The position numbers were made by a program, and so were the translations under genes. A DNA stretch of 64,000 bases from Microvirga pakistanensis (GTDB lineage: Bacteria > Pseudomonadota > Alphaproteobacteria > Rhizobiales > Beijerinckiaceae), in NCBI RefSeq assembly GCF_004458765.1, contig NZ_SPJX01000710.1:310001-374000 (forward strand). The letters are read 5' to 3'. The first letter of the stretch is position 1, and every line of letters starts with the position of its first letter. Positions 25,639 through 33,500 of the stretch are shown here, piece by piece. The notes beneath the pieces were generated by a model. The model was not told the DNA's origin, did not search any database, and was given only the letters and a program-made list of their open reading frames with translations.

Positions 25639-26421
25639 ATGCAACCGTATGAGCAAAACCAAACCGCCTATGGCACCGGCTTTGCCCGGACGGCGGCACA
25701 GGTCGATCAGGGCCTGCGCGCCTTCATGCTCGGCGTCTACAACAACATGGTCCTGGGTCTGGCGATCTCGGCGCTGGTCGCGCTCGGCATCAACATGCTG
25801 GCCACCACGAGCGATCCGTCTCAAGCTGTCGCCCGCATGGGCGGCGTCGGCCTGACCCAGTTCGGCGTGGCCTTGTATGGCTCGCCGCTGATGTGGGTTG
25901 TGGCGCTGGCGCCTCTGGCCTTCATCTTCTTCTTCTCGTTCCGCATGGACCGCATGTCGGCGGCCACGGCGCGCGGCACCTTCTTCGCCTTCGCGGCGGT
26001 GATGGGCGCCTCGCTCTCGACGCTGCTGCTGCGCTACACCGGCGCGAGCGTCGTGCAAGTGTTCTTCATCACGGCGGCGTCCTTCGGCGCGCTGTCGCTG
26101 TGGGGCTACACCACCCGCCGCAGCCTGTCCGGCATGGGCTCGTTCCTGATCATGGGTCTCTTCGGCCTGATCATTGCCTCGATCGTGAACATCTTCGTCG
26201 CGTCGAGCGCGCTGCAGTTCGGCATTTCCGTGATCGGCGTGCTGATCTTCGCAGGCCTGACCGCCTATGACACGCAGAAGCTGAAGGAGATGTACCTGTA
26301 CGGCAACTTCGACACCGAGGCTGCCGCGAAGGTCTCGGTCTATGGCGCGCTTCAGCTCTACCTGGACTTCATCAACATGTTCCAGTTCCTCCTGGCGTTG
26401 CTGGGCAACCGCAACGAGTAA
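25639..26421 (+). CDS. Bax inhibitor-1/YccA (TMBIM) family membrane protein
   Basis: 260 residues with seven hydrophobic segments and the BI-1 hallmarks TAYDTQKLKEMY near residue 215 and ASLYLDF-like ALQLYLDFINMFQFLLALLGNRNE at the C-terminus. Family members are pH-gated calcium leak channels or FtsH substrates (YccA) in the inner membrane. The ATG at 25639 begins MQPYEQNQTAYGTGFARTAAQVDQGLR, the conserved alphaproteobacterial N-terminus. A strong terminator follows, so the gene is a single unit. Confidence 0.93.
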   Translation: MQPYEQNQTAYGTGFARTAAQVDQGLRAFMLGVYNNMVLGLAISALVALGINMLATTSDPSQAVARMGGVGLTQFGVALYGSPLMWVVALAPLAFIFFFSFRMDRMSAATARGTFFAFAAVMGASLSTLLLRYTGASVVQVFFITAASFGALSLWGYTTRRSLSGMGSFLIMGLFGLIIASIVNIFVASSALQFGISVIGVLIFAGLTAYDTQKLKEMYLYGNFDTEAAAKVSVYGALQLYLDFINMFQFLLALLGNRNE

Positions 26422-26445
26422 GAGCGAACGGATCAGACGCTCACG

Positions 26446-26474
26446 AGCCCCGGCCCGAAGCCGGGGCTTTTTTT
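26446..26474 (+). terminator. Strong intrinsic terminator
   Basis: agccccggc-ccgaa-gccggggct is a perfect 9-bp stem followed by seven T. It ends the transcript of the Bax inhibitor-1 family gene 25 bases after its stop. Confidence 0.92.
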
Positions 26475-26518
26475 GTGGGCCGATTGCCTACGGCCCGGCT
26501 TCGTCCTACCAATGGCGC

Positions 26519-27055
26519 ATGAGCCTTCTCGTCCGCCCTTCGGCCGAAGCCGACATTCCCGCCATCACGGCCATCTATGCCCATGCGGTGCTGCACGGCA
26601 CGGCCTCGTTCGAGCTCTCCGCGCCCGACGAGGCCGAGATGACCCGCCGTCGTGCGGCCATTCTCGAGGGCGGCTATCCCCATCTCGTGGCGGAGCGTGG
26701 CGGTCACATCCTCGGCTATGCCTATGCGGGTGCCTATCGCACCCGCCCCGCCTATCGCTCCACGGTCGAGGATTCGATCTATGTCGCGCCCGCCGCCCAG
26801 GGGCAGGGTGTCGGACGGGTGCTGCTGACAGCCCTGATCTCAGAATGCGAGGCCTGCGATTTCCGGCTGATGGTGGCGGTGATTGGCGACGAGGAATCGA
26901 AGGGCTCAATCGCCCTGCACAGGAGCCTCGGCTTCGAGCCCGTGGGCGTTCTCAAGGGGATCGGCTACAAGCACGGTCGCTGGCTCTCCACCGTGCTCAT
27001 GCAGCGGACCCTCGGGCGCGGCATGAGCGAGCCGCCGACGCGGTCCATCGTCTAG
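26519..27055 (+). CDS. GNAT N-acetyltransferase, phosphinothricin acetyltransferase type
   Basis: 178 residues. The start LLVRPSAEADIPAITAIYAHAVLHGTASFE, the middle GYAYAGAYRTRPAYRSTVEDSIYV and the acetyl-CoA loop QGQGVGRVLL are the pattern of the Bar/Pat/MddA group, which acetylates methionine sulfone/sulfoximine or related amino acids; the native substrate here is unknown. Cytoplasmic. The ATG lies 45 bases after the preceding terminator. Its TAG stop (27053-27055) is formed by the left end of a CTCTAG repeat, and a convergent SDR gene ends at the right end of the same repeat. Confidence 0.9.
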   Translation: MSLLVRPSAEADIPAITAIYAHAVLHGTASFELSAPDEAEMTRRRAAILEGGYPHLVAERGGHILGYAYAGAYRTRPAYRSTVEDSIYVAPAAQGQGVGRVLLTALISECEACDFRLMVAVIGDEESKGSIALHRSLGFEPVGVLKGIGYKHGRWLSTVLMQRTLGRGMSEPPTRSIV

Positions 27056-27125
27056 AGCATCGTTGAGCGGGACACCGGACCCACTTTTCGCTGACGCGGC
27101 CCTCTGGGTCCGCACGATGCTCTAG
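27054..27125. repeat. CTCTAG-ended repeat, copy 2
   Basis: 72 bp with perfect outer arms agagcatcgt and acgatgctct. The interior cgggacaccgg...cacttttcgctgacgcggcc matches copy 1. ctctag-type ends at both sides supply TAG stops: the acetyltransferase stop on the left and the SDR stop (27122-27124, reverse strand) on the right. Confidence 0.88.
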
Positions 27126-28117
27126 CGCCGCACGCGCGCGGCCGCCTTCGTCCCGGCCAGCAGGGCCAGGCCCGTCAGGGCCATCATGCCGACGATGCTG
27201 CTGGCGCGCCGCGCGGAAAACGGCAGGCCCTTCCGCTCGCGCCATCCGCCGCTCACGTCGCGGCCCGCCGCAACGGGCCTGAGCAGCGCTCCGCGTGTCC
27301 GGCGGGCGGGGGATGCGCGCTTCAAGGCGCGCCGCATGGCTGCGCCCATCAGGTGCTCGGTCGGGCCGGGTGCCAGGGCATAGGCGATCTGCGCCGCGCG
27401 GGCGGGCCAGCCCACCGCGACCTCGTCCCTGGGCCAGTGCACGAGCGACACGAAGGTTTCCGCCACGTCCTCGGGCGCGTAGATGATCGGGCCGGGGTCG
27501 ATCTGCCGGCCGGAGACATTGGCGCCGTGATCGAGGCCGGGCGTGTCGACGATGGCCGGGAACACGCCGCAGATATGGATGTCCCGGCAATCCTTCAGCT
27601 CCTGCCGCAGGCTGGCCGAAAAGCCCCGCAGGGCGAATTTCGAGGCCGTGTAGGCCGCCGCGAAGGGCGCCGGCGCCCAGCCACCGACCGAGATGGTGTT
27701 GATCAGAATGCCGTGTCCCTGATCGAGAAAGATCGGGAGGACCACATAGGCGCCGTGCATCGCTCCGAGCAGATTCACCTCGATCGTGCGCCGGTGCAGC
27801 GCGAGGTCCGCATCCTGATAGGGGCCGAACACGCCCGTGCCGGCATTGTTGATCCAGACGTCGATGCGCCCGAAGGCGTGCTGCGCCTCCTCCGCCAGTT
27901 CGGCGATCGCCGTGGCGTCGGTCACGTCGGTGGGCACGGCGATGGCCTCTCCACCCAGATTCCGGCACTCGCTGGCCACTTCCTCGAGCAGGTCCCCGCG
28001 GCGCGCGGCCAGCGCCACACGGGCTCCGCGCTGCGCGAAGGCACGGGCCGCGGCGCGGCCGATGCCGCTCGACGCGCCCGTGATCACGACGGAAAGACCG
28101 GCCATCTCGCGTGCCAT
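27122..28117 (-). CDS. SDR family oxidoreductase with C-terminal membrane helix
   Basis: 331 residues. A classical SDR domain opens VVITGASSGIGRAAARAF, with NNAGTGVFGPYQDAD, NTISVGGWAPAPFAAAYTASKFAL (catalytic Tyr and Lys) and VFPAIVDTPG. It continues for about 80 more residues, basic and ending in a hydrophobic helix (ASSIVGMMALTGLALLAG). This layout is common in membrane-attached SDRs of unknown substrate. The ATG at 28117 begins MAREMAGL; upstream frame is not protein-like. Stop codon in a repeat. Confidence 0.87.
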   Translation of the reverse strand: MAREMAGLSVVITGASSGIGRAAARAFAQRGARVALAARRGDLLEEVASECRNLGGEAIAVPTDVTDATAIAELAEEAQHAFGRIDVWINNAGTGVFGPYQDADLALHRRTIEVNLLGAMHGAYVVLPIFLDQGHGILINTISVGGWAPAPFAAAYTASKFALRGFSASLRQELKDCRDIHICGVFPAIVDTPGLDHGANVSGRQIDPGPIIYAPEDVAETFVSLVHWPRDEVAVGWPARAAQIAYALAPGPTEHLMGAAMRRALKRASPARRTRGALLRPVAAGRDVSGGWRERKGLPFSARRASSIVGMMALTGLALLAGTKAAARVRR

Positions 28118-28177
28118 GGGACCCTCATCGCTGCTGCATGACCAAGCGCCAACGCGAGGATCGGACGGGTGTTCCGG

Positions 28178-28275
28178 AGAGCGTATCGTGCGGGCACGAA
28201 GGGCCGCGTCAGTGACCCGTAGGGCCACGTCAGTGAAAAGTGGGCCTGATTTTCTGCGCGATGCGCGCTCCCGAG
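28178..28275. repeat. Degenerate copy of the CTCTAG-family repeat, inverted
   Basis: Starts agagcgtatcgtgcgggcac, then agggccgcgtcagtgac, a near-duplicate agggccacgtcagtgaaaag and tgggcctgattttctgcgcg. This is the reverse complement pattern of the repeat core at 18076/27054/58518, with an internal ~24-base duplication and lost CTCTAG at the right end. It fills the gap between the SDR and DUF2794 genes, where no gene is seen. Confidence 0.6.
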
Positions 28276-28318
28276 CGCGCAGCATCAGGGAAACAGGCGG
28301 TGCGGAGAGAGCAGGATC

Positions 28319-28699
28319 TCAGTTCGAGACCACTTTAGGTTTGTCGAGCACGCGCAGGACGCGGGCGAGCTCATGTCCGCGCTTGAGGATCAGACCCGTC
28401 GACACGACGACCGCATAGGCGCCCTGCTTCTTGGCGAGCTTCGGATCCTTCTCGATGCGGTATAGAGGCATTTCCGATGTGCGCCGGTAAATCGAGAAGA
28501 CCGCTTTGTCGGGGGTGAAATCGATCGCGTAATCGCGCCATTCGCCTGCGGCCACCATGCGGCCGTAGAGATTGAGAATGGCCTGGAGTTCAGCGCGGTC
28601 GAAGGACACCTGCTTCGGCGCGGCGGGGAAGGGCAGGATACGAGCCGAACCCTGCATCGAGCCGCCGCGCAGCGGCTCTGAGATGTCACCTTCGCTCAT
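28319..28699 (-). CDS. DUF2794 family protein
   Basis: 126 residues. The conserved core reads VSFDRAELQAILNLYGRMVAAGEWRDYAIDFTPDKAVFSIYRRTSEMPLYRIEKDPKL and ends RGHELARVLRVLDKPKVV, the pattern of DUF2794, a small cytoplasmic family found almost only in alphaproteobacteria. Function unknown. The ATG at 28699 begins MSEGDISEPL; a second ATG four codons earlier is possible. Confidence 0.9.
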   Translation of the reverse strand: MSEGDISEPLRGGSMQGSARILPFPAAPKQVSFDRAELQAILNLYGRMVAAGEWRDYAIDFTPDKAVFSIYRRTSEMPLYRIEKDPKLAKKQGAYAVVVSTGLILKRGHELARVLRVLDKPKVVSN

Positions 28700-28954
28700 G
28701 AATACTCCCATGACTGCTTCATGTGACTCTGATGATGGGTCCGCTGAAAGATCGGATCAAGCCGTGACGGCCAAATGAATCACCGCTTTCTCAGCAAATC
28801 TTATTCCTGCCGCAATCGCGCCCCTAAGGCGCCCCACTGGCTGAGCTAAATACTCAAGTTGCCTCGACGGCCCGGTTCGACCATCGGCTTGGACACGTCA
28901 GCCCCCCAGCCCTCCATGCTTTTGGAGAGCCGGGCCACCAACCCTCGAGACACA

Positions 28955-28984
28955 GGCCGCCTTTCCAGGCGGCCTTTCTTTTTG
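28955..28984 (+). terminator. Plus-strand intrinsic terminator without a gene before it
   Basis: ggccgcc-tttcca-ggcggcc followed by tttctttttg. The T tail is on the plus strand, yet no plus-strand gene lies in the 255 bases upstream (28700-28954) and the oxidoreductase gene to the right is on the other strand. Within 28700-28954 I see no convincing ORF or tRNA. Confidence 0.75.
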
Positions 28985-30001
28985 TCAGAATCCCGACAAC
29001 ACGATCTTGCCCTTGGCGCGGTTGCTCTCGACGACGGCGTGCGCGCGCTTGAGATTGGCGGCATTGACCGGTCCCATCACCTCGGCGAGGGTCGTCCTGA
29101 TCGTGCCCTGGTCCACGAGGCGCGCGGCTTCGTTGAGGATCTCGTGCTGCCGCTGCATGTCCGCCGTCTGGAACGTCGAGCGGGTGAACATGGATTCCCA
29201 GTGGATCGACACGCTCTTGCTCTTCAGGAGCCGGATATCGGGGGGATTCTCGGGATCGTCGATCAGGCCGAAGCGGCCCTGGGGCGCGATGACCTTCGCG
29301 ATCTCCGGAAAATGGGCATCCGTGTGCGTGATCGAGAACACGAAGGCGGGCGCGCCGATGCCGAGGGCCTCGACCTGCGCGGCGAGGGGTTTCGTGTGGT
29401 CGATCACGTGATGCGCGCCGAGCGTCCGGCACCAGTCCTGCGTTTCGGGCCGCGAGGCGGTGGCGATCACAGTGACGTCCGTGAGCCGTCGCGCCAGCTG
29501 AACGGCGATCGAGCCGACGCCGCCCGCGCCGCCGACAATCACGATGGCGTTGGCGGCTCCCGGCACTGGCTTGCGGATGTCGAGGCGGTCGAACAGGGTC
29601 TCCCAGGCGGTCAGGGTCGTCAGCGGCAGGGCGGCCGCCTCCTCGAAGCTCAGGCTTGCGGGCTTGGTGCCCACGAGCCGTTCATCGACTGTATGAAATT
29701 CCGCATTGGTGCCGGAGCGCGTGATGGCGCCCGCATAGAACACCTCGTCCCCCGGCTTGAACAGGGACACGTCCGATCCCACGCTCCGCACGATGCCGGC
29801 CGCGTCGTAGCCCAGAACCTTGTAGCCCCCGGGCTCGGGCACGGCGCGCCGGCGCACCTTGGTGTCGACCGGGTTCACGGAAACCGCCTTGATCTCCACC
29901 AGAAGGTCCCGCGGTCCCGGCTCGGGGCGGGACAGTTCGATATCCAACAGGGAGCCTTCCTGATCGATGGGCAGGGATTGCTGGTACCCGACGGCGCGCA
30001 T
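28985..30001 (-). CDS. Zinc-type medium-chain dehydrogenase / quinone reductase-like
   Basis: 338 residues with SLLDIELSRPEPGPRDLLVEIKAVSVNPVDTKVR, GYDAAGIVRSVGS, AALPLTTLTAWETLF and the dinucleotide turn IVGGAGGVGSIAVQLAR. The zinc ligands of true alcohol dehydrogenases are not evident, so it is likely a zinc-free quinone-reductase-like enzyme. aaggaga lies 8 bases before the ATG at 30001. It is divergent from the HxlR regulator gene 95 bases away, a common pairing in which the regulator controls the oxidoreductase in answer to electrophiles or quinones. Confidence 0.9.
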   Translation of the reverse strand: MRAVGYQQSLPIDQEGSLLDIELSRPEPGPRDLLVEIKAVSVNPVDTKVRRRAVPEPGGYKVLGYDAAGIVRSVGSDVSLFKPGDEVFYAGAITRSGTNAEFHTVDERLVGTKPASLSFEEAAALPLTTLTAWETLFDRLDIRKPVPGAANAIVIVGGAGGVGSIAVQLARRLTDVTVIATASRPETQDWCRTLGAHHVIDHTKPLAAQVEALGIGAPAFVFSITHTDAHFPEIAKVIAPQGRFGLIDDPENPPDIRLLKSKSVSIHWESMFTRSTFQTADMQRQHEILNEAARLVDQGTIRTTLAEVMGPVNAANLKRAHAVVESNRAKGKIVLSGF

Positions 30002-30096
30002 GGCTTGTCTCCTTTTGCTGAAGACATAGTTGAGCATAGGAGCTAGCATCGCAAGAACGCACAATAAACGCCCCTAGTGTCAAAAAGGATACCGTT

Positions 30097-30444
30097 ATGC
30101 CGCGCGTTCCGAAACAGCAGGCTTCCACCGGGTGCTCCGTCGAGCGCGCGCTCAACCTCATCGACGGCAAGTGGAAGATCGTCATCCTCTACAAGCTCCT
30201 CCGGGGAACCTTGCGCTTCAACGAGCTGCGCCGCCTCATTCCGGGCGTGACCCAGCGCATGCTGACCCACCAGCTGCGCGAGCTGGAGGCGGACGGCCTC
30301 ATCGTGCGCATGGTTTACGCGCAGGTTCCGCCCCGGGTCGAATATTCGCTGTCCGCCCGTGGACGGAGCCTGGAGCCGGTCCTCATGGCCCTGAAGCACT
30401 GGGGTGACACGAATCTGTCGTCCTTGGAGGCGAAAGCGGCATAA
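30097..30444 (+). CDS. HxlR family winged-helix regulator
   Basis: 115 residues with the HxlR core: CSVERALNLIDGKWKIVILYKLLRGTLRFNELRRLIPGVTQRMLTHQLRELEADGLIVR, then the wing PPRVEYSLSARGRSLEPVL. The single Cys13 before the helix matches the redox-sensing position of several HxlR members. It binds DNA as a dimer; the likely target is the shared 95-base region with the divergent oxidoreductase gene. Confidence 0.93.
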   Translation: MPRVPKQQASTGCSVERALNLIDGKWKIVILYKLLRGTLRFNELRRLIPGVTQRMLTHQLRELEADGLIVRMVYAQVPPRVEYSLSARGRSLEPVLMALKHWGDTNLSSLEAKAA

Positions 30445-30557
30445 AGTTGCCGTGTCCGCAGAAACTTAACCCTGCCACGGAAAGAACCTCGGGGCCGTGT
30501 TGCGCAGTCCGATACTCTGTGGCAACGCTCCCGCAACGATCATAAGAGGGTACGCGC

Positions 30558-33500
30558 ATGAAGCTGGAAACGCCGACCAGCGGAAGCGAACTGACGGCCG
30601 AGGCCGTTGCGGTTCTGGAAGCCGGACACAAAGCCATTCCGCCCACCTTCGTCCGCGACCTCTATGGGCGGGTTCCGCCCGAGGATCTGGCGGCCTATTC
30701 GCCCGCGGCGCTCGCGGAGCTTGCGGCAGCGGCCTATGAGCATCTCAAGGCTCCCCGCATCGGAGGCAACGAGGATATCCGCCTCGTCGACCTGGAAGTG
30801 GAGCGCGAGGGCCGCCGCCGGGACGTGACGGTTCTGGAAATCGTCAACGACAACATGCCCTTCCTGCTCGATTCCACCCTCGCCGAGCTGGTCGACCAGG
30901 GCTACGAGCCGTATCTCGTGGCGCATCCGATCCTCGCGGTGGAGCGTGATTCCCAGGGCGGTCTCGTGCGTCTCGTGGGTGAGGCCACCGGCACCGGCCG
31001 TCATGGCGTCAAGCGCGAGAGCTTCATTCAGGTTCATCTGCCGCGCATCGACGATACCGAGACCCGCGACCGGTTGATCGAGTCGATGCGCCGCGTCCAC
31101 AAGGACGTGTCTCTCGCCGTGCACGACTGGCCCGGCATGCGCGCCCGCATCGCCGAAATCGTTCAGACCTATCGCCTCAATCCGCCGCCGCTGCCGGACG
31201 ACGAGGTGCGGGAGGCGGTGGCGTTCCTTGACTGGATCGCGCGCGACAACTTCACGTTCCTGGGATTGCGCGAATACCGCCTGCCGGCGGCCGACACCGC
31301 CGCCGACCCCGTGGAGGGATCGGGCCTGGGACTTCTGCGCGACCCGAGCGTGCGCGTGCTGCGCCGCGGTCACGAGCTCGTGGCGATGACGCCGGAGATC
31401 CGGGCCTTCCTGGAAAAGCCCAAGGCGCTCATCATCACCAAGGCCAACGTCAAGTCCCGCGTCCATCGCCGCGCGCATCTCGACTATGTGGGCGTCAAGC
31501 TCTTCGACATGGACGGCAGGCTGCAAGGTGAGCTGCGCATCGTCGGTCTCTTCACCGCGAGCGCCTACACCAACACCACGGCCGAGGTGCCATATCTGCG
31601 CCACAAGGTGGCGAAGGTGGTCGCGCGGGCCGGCTTCGATCCGGCGAGCTATGCCGGCCGCTCCTTCCTCAACGTTCTCGAGAATTATCCGCGCGACGAG
31701 CTGTTCCAGATCGACGAGGACACGCTCTATCGCTTCGCCATCGACATCATGAACCTGTCCGAGCGTCCGCGCGTGCGGGCGCTGGCGCGGGCCGACGAGT
31801 TCGACCGCTTCGTGTCGGTGCTCGTCTTCGTGCCGAAGGACCGCTACGACACGAGCGTGCGTCACCGCATCGGCCAATTCCTCGCGGGCATCTACGAGGG
31901 GCGCATCTCGGCGTCTTACCCCGATTATCCGGAGGGTCCGCTCGCGCGCACCCACTACATCATCGGACGCGACGAAGGCCGGACGCCGCAGGTCGCCCGT
32001 GACATGCTGGAAAAGGGAATCGTGTCGATCGTGCGCACCTGGGGCGATTCCTTGCGCGATCGGCTCGACGAGACCCTTGGCGGCGCGCGCGCCCGTGCGC
32101 TCGCCACCCGCTACGCCGAGGCCTTCAGCGCGGCCTATCGCGAGGCCTTCGGGGCCGAGCACGCCATCAAGGACATCGCGCTCCTGGAACAGCTCTCCGA
32201 GGCGCGTCCCCGCGCGGTGGATCTCTATCGCCGCGAGGGCGACGACGAGACCCGGGTCAACCTGAAGGTCTTCTCGCGCAGCGCGGCGCTGCCGCTGTCC
32301 GACCGGGTGCCGCTGCTCGAGAATCTCGGCTTCCGCGTGGTCAACGAGCGAACCTATCGCGTGGTCTCCACCGGCGTCACCGGCATGGACCGGGTGTGGC
32401 TCCACGACATGGCCCTGGAGCGCGCGGCGGGCGGAGCGATCGAGATCGACGAGATCCAGGCTCTCATCGAGGCGGCGCTTCTCGCCCTGTTCCGCGGTTT
32501 GGCGGAATCGGACGGCTTCAACCGCCTCGTGCTCGAAGCCGGTCTCGGCTGGCGCGACGTGGCGATGGTGCGCACCCTCGGCCGATACCTCCGTCAGATC
32601 CAGGTGACTTACGCGCAGGATTACCTGGCCGATACGCTGGCCCGCCATGCGGAGATCGCCAAGACCATCGTCAAGCTCTTCTACGCGCGTTTCGATCCGC
32701 GTCAGGGCGGCGAGGCGGAGGCTGAGGCGGCCGTTCGCGCCGTCATCGAGGAGCAGCTCAAGGATGTCACGAGCCTCGATGACGACCGCATCCTGCGCCG
32801 CTTCATCAACCTCATCGAAGCGGCGGTGCGCACCAACTTCTTCCAGCTCGAAAGCAACGGCCTGCCGCGCCAGACCATCGCTTTCAAATTCGAATGCGCC
32901 AAGGTGGAAGGCTTGCCGCTGCCCAAGCCTCTCTACGAGATCTTCGTCTATTCCCCGCGCGTCGAGGGCGTGCATCTGCGCTACGGCAAGGTCGCGCGCG
33001 GGGGGCTTCGCTGGTCGGACCGTCCGCAGGACTTCCGCACCGAGGTGCTGGGCCTCGTGAAGGCGCAGCAGGTGAAGAACGCCGTGATCGTGCCGGTCGG
33101 TGCGAAGGGCGGCTTCGTGCCCAAGCACTTGCCGCCCGCGAGCGATCGTCAGGCCTGGCTCGCGGAGGGCATCGAGAGCTATCGCATCTTCGTGCGCACG
33201 CTCCTGCAGCTCACTGACAACATCGAGGGCGATCGTGTGGTGGCGCCGGCCGATACGGTGCGCCACGACGCGGACGATCCCTATCTGGTGGTCGCCGCCG
33301 ACAAGGGCACGGCCACCTTCTCGGATACGGCGAATGCGCTTTCCATCGAGAAGGGGCATTGGCTGGGCGACGCCTTCGCGTCCGGCGGCAGCCAGGGCTA
33401 TGACCACAAGAAGATGGGCATCACCGCCCGCGGCGCCTGGGAGGCCGTGAAACGCCATTTCCGCGAGATGGACATCGACATCCAGAAGGAGCCCGTGACG

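Noticed and set aside
28830-28900. tagctcag-like and ggttcga-like strings suggesting a tRNA
   Set aside because: No pairing acceptor or anticodon stem can be built on either strand.
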